A program made the position numbers and the translations under genes. The notes under the pieces were generated by a model. The model was given only the letters and a program-made list of their open reading frames with translations, made no database searches and had not been told where the DNA came from. From Bacteroides ndongoniae (GTDB lineage Bacteria > Bacteroidota > Bacteroidia > Bacteroidales > Bacteroidaceae): 64,000 nt of DNA. The stretch covers positions 682,001 through 746,000 of the forward strand of contig NZ_FNVV01000014.1 in NCBI RefSeq assembly GCF_900108345.1, given 5' to 3'. Positions 1-8,959 of this stretch are shown piece after piece (position 1 is the stretch's first letter; each line of letters opens with the position of its first letter).

Positions 1-1022
1 CTAAAAATCCGCTTTCCCACCTTGTACGCCAGAAAGCTCATCACTTCACCAGGCATAATACCCAGCAGCGTCCACCCGCGCCGTACCCAGAACCAGGCAT
101 TTCCCACAATGCAGCCTATCCTGAAACGCATATTCCGGGCTTTCTCCTCCCGTTCCATTTTCAGGCGATAACCATCTTTCAGCACGACGTTCCTAAACAG
201 CTCAACTCCTTTTCCCCGTCTGAGCGGTTTCAAGGGATAAGCCTCTGTTCCTCCTATATAATTCTCGATAAATCCAAATAGAATCCGGCCGAATCTTTCA
301 GCATGCAGCCGTTTCAGCAAAGCCGCTACTTTCTTCCCGTCCAGTTCGGCATACCGCAACATCACCGCCACATCACATACCTGTTTCAGCCCGATGCCGT
401 ACGTCAGAAAATGTCTGCGTATGTGCAGCATCAGGCAGACCAGATACAGTTCCCGATCCGTTTCGTCTGCTTCTTTGCACAAACGTTGCAGGCGGGCATT
501 CACCACCGGGTTGTATACATACTCCCACCGGGCATGCAGTTCTACCGGTACCCGTTCATTCTCCTGCACCACGATGTCTCCGTTTTCATCCCGAAATGCA
601 ATACCGGCTTCCGTCAACATAGGTTTCAGCCGACTCCAGCCATCCTTCAATACCACATCCACATCCCCCGGACTGCGATGCAACGGCTGCTGATACCATA
701 AAGCCACCGATGTCCCCTTGAACACAAAAGCAGGCATGCCGGCTTTTTCCAGTCTTTCCAGCCACTGCTGTCCACAACGCTCTGCAAGCCTGTTCATCTG
801 TTCCAGATAAAGCAGATGAAACAGCCACTGTTCCCACACATTTCTAGCCGGGCGCATGGCCGTCCGGCCCACGCCGTCTATCAGCCATCCGGTCACTGCC
901 TGCTCGTGTGCCATCGCAAACAGTCTTTCCCAATCCTCCGGTCCGATAGCCTTACTACCCTTATATTCTTCTTTCGTTTCCCACAATCCTCTACGCAGGA
1001 AATAAAAGAAAAGAGTTTCCAT
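1..1022 (-). CDS. Nucleotidyltransferase-family protein (NTP_transf_5-like), partial at left edge
   Basis: The reading frame is open from an ATG at 1022 to the left edge, about 340 codons, with no in-frame stop: the TAG at 3..1 is out of frame. The product therefore continues outside the window and is partial. Residues 97-126 carry the nucleotidyltransferase-like signature FKGTSVALWY followed by SPGDVDVVLK, where the G-D-V-D acids would bind metal, and HARWEY lies near 165. This resembles the uncharacterised nucleotidyltransferase family PF14907, often found in Bacteroides polysaccharide loci together with HPr-kinase-like proteins such as the one at 34035. The substrate is unknown. It is the last minus-strand gene seen, downstream of a GT2 gene. 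Confidence 0.75.
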   Translation of the reverse strand, partial: METLFFYFLRRGLWETKEEYKGSKAIGPEDWERLFAMAHEQAVTGWLIDGVGRTAMRPARNVWEQWLFHLLYLEQMNRLAERCGQQWLERLEKAGMPAFVFKGTSVALWYQQPLHRSPGDVDVVLKDGWSRLKPMLTEAGIAFRDENGDIVVQENERVPVELHARWEYVYNPVVNARLQRLCKEADETDRELYLVCLMLHIRRHFLTYGIGLKQVCDVAVMLRYAELDGKKVAALLKRLHAERFGRILFGFIENYIGGTEAYPLKPLRRGKGVELFRNVVLKDGYRLKMEREEKARNMRFRIGCIVGNAWFWVRRGWTLLGIMPGEVMSFLAYKVGKRIF

Positions 1023-1054
1023 ACTTAAGTTTCGGATTTAATATTTTTCTGGTA

Positions 1055-1215
1055 ATTAAGGAGTTAAGAAGTTAAGGAGTTAAGCCGATACCTTTTATGA
1101 ATGGTAAATGGTTAATGGTAAGGCTTTTAACTTCTAAGCCCACCTTGGTGGGCGATAACTTCTTTTAACTTCTTTAACTCCTGTAAGTTTCGCACTTGCG
1201 AAACTTGAGTAGACT
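1055..1215. repeat. Low-complexity intergenic repeats with a palindrome
   Basis: The gap between two minus-strand genes holds degenerate copies of a GTTAAGGA-like heptamer, then the palindromic core CCCACCTTGGTGGG near 1140, then an 8-bp hairpin (GTTTCGCA/TGCGAAAC) near 1186-1203. The core and its flanks recur in reverse complement near 43490-43515, so this is a dispersed element. No gene was seen here. Confidence 0.6.
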
Positions 1216-1256
1216 TATTTATTCTGCGTAAATCTGTGTTAATCTGTGTTTTCTCA

Positions 1257-2009
1257 TCACAGAGACCCCAGATTCACAAACTGCGGCACCTTCCATGCCA
1301 TCTTTTGCAGTTTGGTCCATACAGCAGGCATTCCATGACTCCGGTACATCCGCACATCCTCCTCCCACATCTGTTTCCTCCGCTTGCTGTCCGTGCTTAG
1401 TCCTCCCATCCGCATCCTTACAATATATTCGTTCAGATATTCCACTTTCAGGTCCGCTTCGTACAGGTAGCGGAACAGCAGATCCGAATCCGCTGCAATC
1501 CGGTAACTTTCGTCGTACAGCCCCAACCGGTCCATACAAGCCTTGCGGATGTAGCAAGTAGGATGCAGCGGCAACCACCCGTGCCTTACTTTCCATTTGC
1601 TGTAGCTTCCCCCTATCCAGTTGCGCACCACCCGGTTCGTGTCGTCTGCATCAACAAACAAGCCGTTTCCATACACAAAGTCCGCACCGGTTTCCTCAAA
1701 CCGCCTTACAATCCGGCTGATGATGTCCGTAGCATAAAGAAAATCATCCGAATGCAACAGCCCCACGATATCGCCCGTCGCCACCCGTATTCCTTTGTTG
1801 ATACCCTCGTACATCCCGCTGTCCGGCTCCGAGATAATCCGGGCAATGCGATCGCTGTACTGTTCAATTACCTGTAACGAACGGTCCCGGCTGGCTCCAT
1901 CCACCACAATGTATTCAATGTCCGGATAATCCTGTGCCAGTACGCTTTCAATGGCATGTGCGATGGTCGCTTCCCGGTTGAAGCAGGAAGTGATAATAGA
2001 AACTTTCAT
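1257..2009 (-). CDS. Family 2 glycosyltransferase (WcaA/colanic-acid type)
   Basis: This 250-residue protein has a GT-A fold N-terminus. It begins MKVSIITSCFNREATI, with VVDGASRD at 36-42 and the HSDD metal-binding motif at 86-89 (DXD equivalent). A C-terminal acceptor half contains a WLPLHPTCYIRK segment, typical of the small WcaA-like transferases at the distal end of Bacteroides capsule loci. It probably transfers a nucleotide-activated sugar to the lipid-linked repeat unit at the inner face of the inner membrane. Donor and acceptor cannot be read from sequence. The gap to the next gene at 2224 is about 210 bp. Confidence 0.88.
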   Translation of the reverse strand: MKVSIITSCFNREATIAHAIESVLAQDYPDIEYIVVDGASRDRSLQVIEQYSDRIARIISEPDSGMYEGINKGIRVATGDIVGLLHSDDFLYATDIISRIVRRFEETGADFVYGNGLFVDADDTNRVVRNWIGGSYSKWKVRHGWLPLHPTCYIRKACMDRLGLYDESYRIAADSDLLFRYLYEADLKVEYLNEYIVRMRMGGLSTDSKRRKQMWEEDVRMYRSHGMPAVWTKLQKMAWKVPQFVNLGSL

Positions 2010-2223
2010 AAATAATAGTTATTGGTTACACCACGACATGTAAATCCATCTGTGTGATTGGTGGTGAAATAAAACTCTGTGGGGAATTGATACGCTGATG
2101 GCTCAGAATTGGCGGATGAACACAGACTCTTCATTAATTTCACTCAAATCCTCTTATGATTTTTTCATATAAAATCTTTGTGATGAGCTCATAATCCTTC
2201 CCCAATAAAATCCTAATATTTTA

Positions 2224-3252
2224 TTATTCGCTCTTGAGATTTTCATTTAGTTTTGCCGCATATGCATTCATCGAATTATCTTCTATCTCATTATGATCAT
2301 ATTTTGCAAATTGTTCCATTTTATACTCTCCTACTCTATCCCCAAGTCCCCTAGCTATTTTACCTAAATACTGTTCTTTCGATTTGGTATAATAGTGGTT
2401 AATTCTTATATTCTTATATTTCCGGTCAAGGCAAAACCACACATATAACCGTTCATCACCTGTTTCATTCACCGAATATGCCCCCAATTGATACAAAGGA
2501 TAATGTGGAGAAATATAATCCTTCACCCTTCTTGGGTTGCAAATCGTTTTTATATGGGCATTGCCCACAGCTCTATTATTTCCTCGATGATTAAATACCT
2601 GTGTTATCAATCCTTTAGGAGCCTTATCGTAACCAGATGAACCATATATAGCCCAATTAACCCCTATTCCCGAAGCACCTTTTCCATACTTAGTTATTGC
2701 TTCGTCCACGATTCTCTCAATCGGTTGATAAGGAATTGTAGGCATTAAATATTCATCTAAATCAATAAAAGCCATATACCGACAAACATATTTAAAACGT
2801 TTAATCGCATCATTATAAGCATCCAACTGTCTGGCTTTTCCTCTAATAAAAAAATAAGAAACTAAATTAGACTGGATATATGATTTCAAAATTTCCTTTG
2901 TCTGGTCTTCACTTTCATTATCATAGAAATAAAACTTAGTTACTCCAAGCAAGCGATGATACTCAATCCATTCACGTATATAAGGACCTTCATTTTTAGC
3001 AATAGCAACTATTGCGATTTCATGTTCAAAGTTCTCTTTGCTCTCCTTTACATTCGTTTTTCTAATATAAGAAGTTCGCAATTTTTCAATTAATACACCA
3101 AGCAAATAACGAATTAGAATATATGGAAGTGACAATAAAAGCATAAAATTCCCTAATTTATTTTTATGCTTTCTTTTAATATTTAAGATAAATCTGTTAT
3201 TGTAATAATAAACTCGTATCCAAACAAAAAAATAAAATGTTTTCAAGTCCAT
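2224..3252 (-). CDS. Glycosyltransferase family 92 protein
   Basis: This 342-residue protein has a short hydrophobic N-terminal stretch (about 36-55), then the GT92/DUF23 signature: IAIVAIAKNEGPYIREWIEY at 79-98, GVTKFYFYDNESED at 103-116 and the AFIDLDEYLMP metal site at 161-171. Known GT92 enzymes are metal-dependent galactosyltransferases, which suggests but does not prove a galactosyl donor. The gene starts 1 bp after the stop of the GT2 gene at 3254, so they are translationally coupled. Base composition is AT-rich like the variable capsule block. Confidence 0.85.
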   Translation of the reverse strand: MDLKTFYFFVWIRVYYYNNRFILNIKRKHKNKLGNFMLLLSLPYILIRYLLGVLIEKLRTSYIRKTNVKESKENFEHEIAIVAIAKNEGPYIREWIEYHRLLGVTKFYFYDNESEDQTKEILKSYIQSNLVSYFFIRGKARQLDAYNDAIKRFKYVCRYMAFIDLDEYLMPTIPYQPIERIVDEAITKYGKGASGIGVNWAIYGSSGYDKAPKGLITQVFNHRGNNRAVGNAHIKTICNPRRVKDYISPHYPLYQLGAYSVNETGDERLYVWFCLDRKYKNIRINHYYTKSKEQYLGKIARGLGDRVGEYKMEQFAKYDHNEIEDNSMNAYAAKLNENLKSE

Positions 3253-3253
3253 A

Positions 3254-4159
3254 CTATTTACTTATCAATTCATTAATATTAGCAATAATATCACTTTTGT
3301 TCCATTTGAACCGCTTCTTGATTTCATATATCTTGGCATCCACCAGCATCCGGTACCAGAATCCTTGCAGAATATGCCAAATAAAACCTTCTTTCCCATC
3401 CAAGAATCCGGCTTTCAGTACATAACGCAAGAAGAAATTGATAAACGGTCGGATAAACAAAGGAGCCTTGACGTATTTTATTTTCAGCCAACGTTTCCGT
3501 TGTTCTTCTGTTCCGAAAAACTTTGGAATGACCTCTTCCGCTTTAGCATCCATACCGTATTCCATCATCAGCATATCCACCATTTCCCGGGTCGCATATC
3601 CGTTATGCTTTTCTGTCCACCACGTCAAATCATTCAGATTAGCATCTACCTGATTCCCCTCTTTGACAGTGATAGTCGTTCCATCAAAAATGCGAATATG
3701 TTCATCCATCCAGCGGTTTTCACAGTCTCCATGCCCCTTCCGAAATACCTTCAGATGATAAGACGGATACCAACCACCATGCAACAATGGCCTGCCCATA
3801 AAATCAATTCTTTTCCGCACATATACACCATTCACATCCGCATTACATCGACTCACCGCATCTTTCACAGCCAGTCCGATATTCCCTTCCAAAAACTCAT
3901 CGGCATCTATCCGCCAAATCCATTCCGATTGTATCGGACATTGGTATACCCCGTAATTAAATTGCGTTGCATAGTTTTTCCAAGGATTTCTGTAAACCTT
4001 CGCCCCCATCTGTTCAGCCATTTCACACGTACGATCCGTACTGAAAGAATCGATTACAATTATCTCGTCACAGACTCCCTTCAACGACCGGATGCATCTT
4101 TCCAGATGTTTCTCTTCATTCTTGGTAAGAATGATGGCTGCTATTGAATTGTTACTCAT
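3254..4159 (-). CDS. Family 2 glycosyltransferase (WaaE/KdtX-like)
   Basis: This 301-residue GT-A transferase has an N-terminus of the form IAAIILTKNEEKHLERCIRS, then IVIDSFSTDRT at 34-44 and WRIDADEFL at 82-90. That pattern is usual for the WaaE-like branch of GT2 that acts on LPS or capsule intermediates. The C-terminal part is rich in aromatic and basic residues and lacks clear membrane spans, so it is probably cytosolic or peripheral. Its ATG overlaps the stop of the upstream acetyltransferase by 4 bp, a sign of an operon. Confidence 0.87.
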   Translation of the reverse strand: MSNNSIAAIILTKNEEKHLERCIRSLKGVCDEIIVIDSFSTDRTCEMAEQMGAKVYRNPWKNYATQFNYGVYQCPIQSEWIWRIDADEFLEGNIGLAVKDAVSRCNADVNGVYVRKRIDFMGRPLLHGGWYPSYHLKVFRKGHGDCENRWMDEHIRIFDGTTITVKEGNQVDANLNDLTWWTEKHNGYATREMVDMLMMEYGMDAKAEEVIPKFFGTEEQRKRWLKIKYVKAPLFIRPFINFFLRYVLKAGFLDGKEGFIWHILQGFWYRMLVDAKIYEIKKRFKWNKSDIIANINELISK

Positions 4160-4731
4160 TTCAGATTTCTTATTTTCAACGTCTTGGCAGGATTTCCTCC
4201 TACCACATGATAATCATCTACATTTTTATATACCGAAGCGGTAGCTCCTACCACAGCAGCTGTTCCTATACAAACACCCAACCCGATAAAAGCTTTCGTT
4301 CCAATCCAGGCCTTATTTCTTATCCGGATAGGTGCTGTTATCAAAGAATCATTCGCCGTATTCAGTTTATCTACCTCATGAGAAGCTGTACAGAGATAAG
4401 CATATTGTGAGACCACTGCGTCATCTTCCAATATTACCCAATCCTGATTATAGCAAATCACATTCGGACCTAAACACGCCCGATGCCCCATTTGCAATTT
4501 CCAAGGTGCCCATATCTTTACCGAGGAATAAACTTCAGCATCCCATGCTAATTTTGCCCCAAATATTTTTAATAATGCAACACGCCAAACACGAAAAAAC
4601 TTTGTTACAAAAGGCCGAAACAAAAAGAAAGAGACACAGTTCCACAAAGCCCGTCTTATTTTAGTCCGAATAAGTACACGGCCAACTGCATGTTTTTCAA
4701 ATCCCATAATCAAATTTGTTATAAGTATCAA
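4156..4731 (-). CDS. WcaF-like hexapeptide-repeat acetyltransferase
   Basis: This 191-residue left-handed beta-helix protein has a basic N-terminal third, then hexapeptide turns (KIWAPWKLQMG, ACLGPNVICYN, DAVVSQYAYLC) and the late motif NKAWIGTKAFIGLGVCIG. It ends GGNPAKTLKIR, the typical CoA-binding end of WcaF/putative colanic acid acetyltransferases. It probably O-acetylates a sugar of the capsule repeat. It is translationally coupled (4-bp overlap) to the GT2 gene downstream. The acceptor is not predictable. Confidence 0.87.
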   Translation of the reverse strand: MILITNLIMGFEKHAVGRVLIRTKIRRALWNCVSFFLFRPFVTKFFRVWRVALLKIFGAKLAWDAEVYSSVKIWAPWKLQMGHRACLGPNVICYNQDWVILEDDAVVSQYAYLCTASHEVDKLNTANDSLITAPIRIRNKAWIGTKAFIGLGVCIGTAAVVGATASVYKNVDDYHVVGGNPAKTLKIRNLK

Positions 4732-4751
4732 TATTGCATACTATCAGTCTA

Positions 4752-5210
4752 CTACCCCCCTTTCTTCACCATCATCTCCATCTTCTCCTTCTTCCTCCTC
4801 GCCGCCAGCATATTATTAATCTGCAACCGCACATTATCCACTTTCCCCCCTGATGTCAGGTTGGTAGCAAAAGGAAGAAGCCGCTGAATGAAGGCAGCTT
4901 TTACCACAATTTCCTTGCGCACCTGTCCATCTTCGAGCATCAGCTTTACCACATCGGCCAATTCATGTGCCGAGTTGCAATTGCCAATCTGCTTCACATA
5001 GAAGTGTAACTTCTCCACATCATGCACATACCGATACAGCTCCTGCTCCTGCCGGGTCATTGTCTCCTTTGTATTGACAATCTCTTTTTTCTGAACAATA
5101 GAATCGGCCTGCTGTTCTCCATAAAAATTTTGCACAATAGAAGTCGCTGAAGGCACTATCGTATTCGTCCCACCGTTGATATTAATAACGATTCTTGTTT
5201 TATCATCCAT
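4752..5210 (-). CDS. Small hypothetical capsule-locus protein
   Basis: This 152-residue protein begins DDKTRIVININGGTNTIVPS, with a Gln/Asn-rich stretch at 25-35, then a mainly helical middle with heptad-like spacing (about 45-110), and ends in a basic RRKKEKMEMMVKK tail. It has no signal peptide or membrane span. The opening is familiar from small proteins next to Bacteroides capsule loci, but no biochemical function is known to me. It is the first gene of the leftmost minus-strand block and diverges from the VirE-domain gene at 5454, so the 243-bp gap should hold promoters for both. Confidence 0.65.
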   Translation of the reverse strand: MDDKTRIVININGGTNTIVPSATSIVQNFYGEQQADSIVQKKEIVNTKETMTRQEQELYRYVHDVEKLHFYVKQIGNCNSAHELADVVKLMLEDGQVRKEIVVKAAFIQRLLPFATNLTSGGKVDNVRLQINNMLAARRKKEKMEMMVKKGG

Positions 5211-5453
5211 TTTCGTGATGTAAAAAGTTTATTTTAATTTTTTCATGCAAAATTGCGCTGTGGATGTGTCAAATAAAGTAACACTTTCATTCTGGTATGT
5301 TGAACTGAGCAAGAAATATTCCTATTTGGATGCTCCTACTTAATAAGTCTCAACAAACACTCAATAAAATCTCAATGCTTCTCAATGAACATTCTCACTC
5401 CACTAAATTGACATATATTCGCATCATATCTTACTAAAAAACACACATACATT

Positions 5454-6020
5454 ATGAAAGAAAGCATTATGAGTTTTTTCCATGCCCCCGTCACCAACAA
5501 AGTGCCGGCGGGGGTATGCAACCTGACCGGACTTCACACTTATCTCACGTCCGACAAACAACTGGAGCAACTGACAAACGAAGTACGCGCCACACTGGCC
5601 GACGGACAACTCTTCCGGAAAAAGAAGCAGCAATTACTGCCTTATGTCACACCTGCCGGCATCTTTCCTTACTGCAAAGAACTTTGTCTGACACTTCCTT
5701 CCGGACTGTTCGTCATCGACATCGACCATCTGGACACCGCCGCCGAGGCGGAGGAATGGCGCAACCGGTTGTTTGCCGATGACGTGCTTCATCCCGACCT
5801 TGCCTTTATCAGTCCCGGTGCCAAAGGAGTCAAACTGTTCGTCCCTTATCGGTTATGTCCGAACGAAAGCATCAAAGAATCGTTCGACAAAGCCTTGCAT
5901 ACCGCCTGGGACTACCTCGAATGGAAACACGGTCTGAAAGTAGACACCGCCAACTCCGACATGTCAAGAGCCTGTTTCCTGGCGCACGACGCGGGGGCGA
6001 AACTGAGAATGGAGAATTGA
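5454..6020 (+). CDS. BT4734/VirE N-terminal domain protein (primase-like)
   Basis: This 188-residue protein matches the BT4734-like/VirE N-terminal domain (PF08800): LFVIDIDHLD near 92-101 and FISPGAKGVKLFVPY near 122-136. These are the acidic and basic positions expected of an archaeo-eukaryotic primase-like fold. A second ATG at 5469 (MSFFHAP) is an equally good start. In many mobile elements this domain is fused to a DUF3987 helicase-like domain. Here that partner is a separate gene 216 bp downstream. The last codons (RMEN, stop) run straight into a 14-bp tandem repeat, so repeat growth may have trimmed or replaced the original 3' end. It is the first gene of the plus-strand cassette. Confidence 0.8.
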   Translation: MKESIMSFFHAPVTNKVPAGVCNLTGLHTYLTSDKQLEQLTNEVRATLADGQLFRKKKQQLLPYVTPAGIFPYCKELCLTLPSGLFVIDIDHLDTAAEAEEWRNRLFADDVLHPDLAFISPGAKGVKLFVPYRLCPNESIKESFDKALHTAWDYLEWKHGLKVDTANSDMSRACFLAHDAGAKLRMEN

Positions 6021-6234
6021 GAATGGATAATTGAGAATGGATAATTGAGAATGGATAATTGAGAATGGATAATTGAGAATGAAGCTTAATTCAGAAACTC
6101 AAAAAACCAAAAACCCAAAAACTCAAAAAACCAAAAACCCAAAAACTCAAAATCTCAAAAACTCAAAAACTCAAAAACCCAAAAACTCAAAAACCCAAAA
6201 ACTCAAAAACTTAAAGACTCAAAAACTTAAAACA
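6005..6234 (+). repeat. Two tandem repeat arrays between the VirE-domain and DUF3987 genes
   Basis: From about 6005 to 6080 a 14-bp unit, GAGAATGGATAATT, repeats about five times and overlaps the stop codon of the preceding gene. From about 6092 to 6234 a 7-8-bp A-rich unit (ACTCAAAA/ACCCAAAA) repeats with few interruptions to within 3 bp of the next ATG. There is no gene in the gap. Confidence 0.85.
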
Positions 6235-6236
6235 AT

Positions 6237-8153
6237 ATGAACAACATCGAATCATTACAGCGTTTGGTAGACGCTGTTGAAAAATCCGGTGCCAACGTAG
6301 CACCTACCTACCAGGAATACATGCCGATGGCATTTGCCATTGCCAACAGTTGTGGCGAAGAAGGACGTTCCTCTTTTCACCGCCTATGCCGCATCTCCGA
6401 GAAATACAAGTCGGAGGAAGCAGACAAACTTTACGACCACGCCTTGCAGCAAGGATCCGGTGCCAATTCACTCGGCACCGTGTTCCACCTGGCCGAACGG
6501 ACAGGCATCCGACTGGACCGAAAACTTGCAAACTTGCAAAACTTGCAGCCCCCTCACCCACACACGCGCACGCGCGAGGAGCGAAAAACAACAGGCTGCG
6601 AGCCCCAAAACGCAAGTACCGAAACGCAGGTGGCAGACGACGAAACGCAGGTACCACCCCTTCCCTGTTTTTCCGATTACAACTGGCCTCCTTTCCTGCA
6701 ACAGATCATAGATTGTGGCGATTCACCCGCCCAACGCGATATTTTGCTGTTGGGAGCCATCACCGTCATCGGAGCCACCCTCAACAAGCTGATCAGTTTT
6801 ACGTATGGACGTAAGAAGAAATATCCCTGCCTCCAGACTTTTGTTGTGGCTCCCCCGGCTTCGGGAAAAGGAGCCCTGACCTGGGTACGCCGGCTGGCCG
6901 AACCTATTCACGATTCCCTGCTCGATGCCTACAACCGGAAGTTGCAAGACTACCGGCAGGAAAAAATGCGCCGGGATGCAATGGGCAAAGAGAAAACAAA
7001 CCAGCCCGAACCTGAACAGCCTCGCATGAAAATGTTTCTTATCACCGGTGACAACTCCGGTACCGGTATGCTCGAAAACCTGATGGATGCCGACGGGGCA
7101 GGACTGATCTGCGAGGCCGAAGCCGACACCGTCAGTACCGCCATTGGCAGCGAATACGGACATTGGAGCGACACGCTTCGCAAAAGTTTCGACCACGAGC
7201 GTCTGGCCTATAACCGCCGTACCAACCACGAGTACCGTGAGTGCAAACAGTCTTACCTCAGTGTTTTGCTTAGCGGTACCCCGGCACAGGTGCGTCCGCT
7301 TATCCCTTCAGCCGAGAACGGTCTGTTCTCCCGCCAGGTATTTTATTGCATGCCTCCCATCGATGAATGGGCCGACCAGTTCAACCTTTCCGATGCCGAT
7401 TACGACCGGATCTTCACGCAGTGGGGAGAAGACTGGAAACAGTTGCTCGACAGTCTGGCTGCCAACATAAGCAACATCCGTCTGGAGTTGTCTCCCGAGC
7501 AGAAACAGGCGTTCAACCAGCATCTGGCCCGTCTTTTCGTCCGTGCCGGAGCCATTCATGGTGATCCCATGAAGAGCACCGTCACCCGTATCGCCATCAA
7601 CCTTTGCCGTATGTTGAGTGTCATAGCCCTGCTCCGGTCGCTTGCTGCGCTGCTTCCCTCCAGCGATGGCGGAAAGGAAACGGTCTACAACGACCTCACC
7701 CGCCAGCTCATCGCTTGTCCCGGCCTTTCGCCCGACCCGCGCATACCGTCCGAAAACATACGCGACGGAGTGATTCCTCTGTTTCGCCTGAACGTCACCG
7801 AAACGGATTTTCAAGCAGTTCTTTCCCTCGCCGAGCCTTTGTACCAACACGCTTGCTACGTTCTCTCGCTGCTGCCTGCCACCGAGACTGTGCGCCAAAG
7901 CACTTTGTCCGTGGATGCCTTTTTCGATCGTCTGCCCCATCGGTTCAGTCGCCAGAGTGTTCTTGAAGAAGGGCAACGGTATGGGATAGCCCGTAATACC
8001 ATCGACTCGAAGCTGAAACGGATGACCGAAAAAGGCATTTTGCAGAAAACTCAGCGTGGCGAATACGAGTTTGCTACGCGCATGCGCACGTGTGTGGGTG
8101 AGGCGGCTGCAAGTTTTGCAAGTTTGCAAGTTTCTGCCCCCTCGAACAGCTGA
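6237..8153 (+). CDS. DUF3987-domain protein (VirE-associated, helicase-like P-loop)
   Basis: This is a 638-residue protein. Residues 1-95 form a small helical domain like those preceding DUF3987. A Pro/His/Arg-rich linker (about 98-140) leads to the DUF3987 ATPase core with the P-loop-like VVAPPASGKGALTW at 203-216. The core includes FLITGDNSGTGMLENL (substrate-loop type) and SVLLSGTPAQVRPLI. A winged-helix-like tail lies near 575-625. The family is found with primase-like VirE-N domains in Bacteroidetes mobile elements and prophages. A role in replication or DNA unwinding is inferred. The linker and the extreme C-terminus are encoded by inverted copies of one repeat (6522-6576 and 8077-8133), so those peptides are repeat-derived. 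Confidence 0.82.
   Translation: MNNIESLQRLVDAVEKSGANVAPTYQEYMPMAFAIANSCGEEGRSSFHRLCRISEKYKSEEADKLYDHALQQGSGANSLGTVFHLAERTGIRLDRKLANLQNLQPPHPHTRTREERKTTGCEPQNASTETQVADDETQVPPLPCFSDYNWPPFLQQIIDCGDSPAQRDILLLGAITVIGATLNKLISFTYGRKKKYPCLQTFVVAPPASGKGALTWVRRLAEPIHDSLLDAYNRKLQDYRQEKMRRDAMGKEKTNQPEPEQPRMKMFLITGDNSGTGMLENLMDADGAGLICEAEADTVSTAIGSEYGHWSDTLRKSFDHERLAYNRRTNHEYRECKQSYLSVLLSGTPAQVRPLIPSAENGLFSRQVFYCMPPIDEWADQFNLSDADYDRIFTQWGEDWKQLLDSLAANISNIRLELSPEQKQAFNQHLARLFVRAGAIHGDPMKSTVTRIAINLCRMLSVIALLRSLAALLPSSDGGKETVYNDLTRQLIACPGLSPDPRIPSENIRDGVIPLFRLNVTETDFQAVLSLAEPLYQHACYVLSLLPATETVRQSTLSVDAFFDRLPHRFSRQSVLEEGQRYGIARNTIDSKLKRMTEKGILQKTQRGEYEFATRMRTCVGEAAASFASLQVSAPSNS
6522..6576 (+). repeat. Left copy of an inverted repeat inside the DUF3987 gene
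   Basis: This stretch holds runs of an ACTTGCAA-type unit followed by a CACACGCGCACGCG tract. Its reverse complement recurs at 8077-8133. The shared core is about 43 bp with one mismatch, and beyond a 2-nt gap the match continues through the CG-rich tract. Confidence 0.85.
8077..8133 (-). repeat. Right copy of an inverted repeat inside the DUF3987 gene
   Basis: This is the reverse-complement partner of 6522-6576. It encodes the last residues of the DUF3987 protein. The two copies bracket about 1.5 kb that encodes the ATPase core. Confidence 0.85.
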
Positions 8154-8175
8154 TTCCACCCCTCCCAAGCCCCCG

Positions 8176-8245
8176 TTTTTTTCCTAGTTAGGAAAAAAAT
8201 ACGGCCTAGTTAGGGAATAATTTTTTCCTAACTGGGAAAAAATCA
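8176..8245. terminator. Terminator-like palindromes after the DUF3987 gene
   Basis: Near 8176-8199 is a near-perfect palindrome built on TTTTCCTAGTTAGGAAAA with flanking T and A runs. A second pair (CCTAGTTAGGGAA and TTCCTAACTGGGAA) follows up to about 8240. The same CCTA(A/G)(C/T)TAGG motif forms the hairpins at 50567-50630 between convergent genes, which supports a terminator role. Confidence 0.6.
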
Positions 8246-8265
8246 GCAGCCAACCCAAGGCAGGG

Positions 8266-8450
8266 AGTTAAGGAGTTGATGAGTTGATGAGTTAAGAAGT
8301 TAAGCCAATACATAGACTACACTAAACCCTCAGCCCTAAACCCTCAACCCTAAACCCTAAACCCTCAACCCTAAGCCCTCAACGCTCAACCCTAAACCCT
8401 CAACTTTTAATTTCTCACTATTAATTTTTAACTTTTAATTTTTAACTTAC
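8266..8450 (+). repeat. GTTAAGGA-like and CCCTAAA heptamer arrays upstream of the DUF4248 gene
   Basis: The gap first holds GAGTTGAT/GAGTTAAG units, then a CCCTAAA/CCCTCAA heptamer array (about 8320-8404), then TTTTTAACTTTTAATT-type repeats ending 3 bp before the next ATG. There is no coding sequence. Confidence 0.8.
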
Positions 8451-8453
8451 CAC

Positions 8454-8675
8454 ATGTCCTCTTTCTTCCGCCCCGTCACCATGAAAAAAGGCGAACTGGC
8501 CCGTCTTTATTTTCCTGAGTCTCCCACCAGCATCGGAACCAACCGACTGATGCGCTGGATTCACAATTGTCCTCCACTCATGAAAGATCTGTCACAAACC
8601 GACTATCACCGCTCGCAGAAGTTGCTCACCGCCCGCCAGGTATCACTGATCATTCATCACTTGGGAGAACCGTAA
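8454..8675 (+). CDS. DUF4248 family protein
   Basis: This 73-residue protein has the DUF4248 layout: MKKGELARLYFPESPTSI near 10-27, then RLMRWIHNCPPLMKDL and a C-terminal LTARQVSLIIHHLG. The LARLYFP segment followed by a conserved Trp/Ile helix looks like a small helix-turn-helix fold of the kind that reads DNA or partners replication proteins. No activity is known. In Bacteroides it recurs between DUF3987 and HU-like genes, the same order as here. The start is well supported because the repeat array stops just before it. Confidence 0.82.
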   Translation: MSSFFRPVTMKKGELARLYFPESPTSIGTNRLMRWIHNCPPLMKDLSQTDYHRSQKLLTARQVSLIIHHLGEP

Positions 8676-8734
8676 CCTTCAGAAACCTTCAAAAACCCAT
8701 AACTCCCCTTTTCCCCTGCCGTATCTTTGCGACA

Positions 8735-8955
8735 AGTTAACGAGTTGACAAGTTGACGAGTTAACAAGGTGACAAGGTGATGAGTTGATAAGTTAAGGAG
8801 TTAAGAAGTTAGAGAAGTTAGAGAAGTTAAGCCAATACATAGACTACTCTAAACCCTCAACGCTCAACCCTAAACCCTAAACCCTCAACCCTAAACCCTC
8901 AACGCTCAACCCTAAACCCTAAACTATTAATTTTTAACTTTTAATTTTTAATTCT
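8735..8955 (+). repeat. Heptamer arrays upstream of the HU-like gene
   Basis: The 284-bp gap holds (GTTGACGA/GTTAAGAA)n near 8735-8835, then CCCTAAA/CCCTCAA heptamers near 8850-8925, then TTTTTAACTTTTAATT just before the ATG at 8960. The order matches the 8266-8450 array, which suggests block duplication. A TATCTTTG (8722-8729) fits the -7 element of a Bacteroides promoter, but no TTTG was found at the right spacing. Confidence 0.7.
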
Positions 8956-8959
8956 CCTC

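Noticed and set aside
7308..8168. 286-codon minus-strand frame in the DUF3987 gene
   Set aside because: It is the mirror of a coding gene with clear domain content. The protein has no recognisable fold and starts in the 3' repeat.
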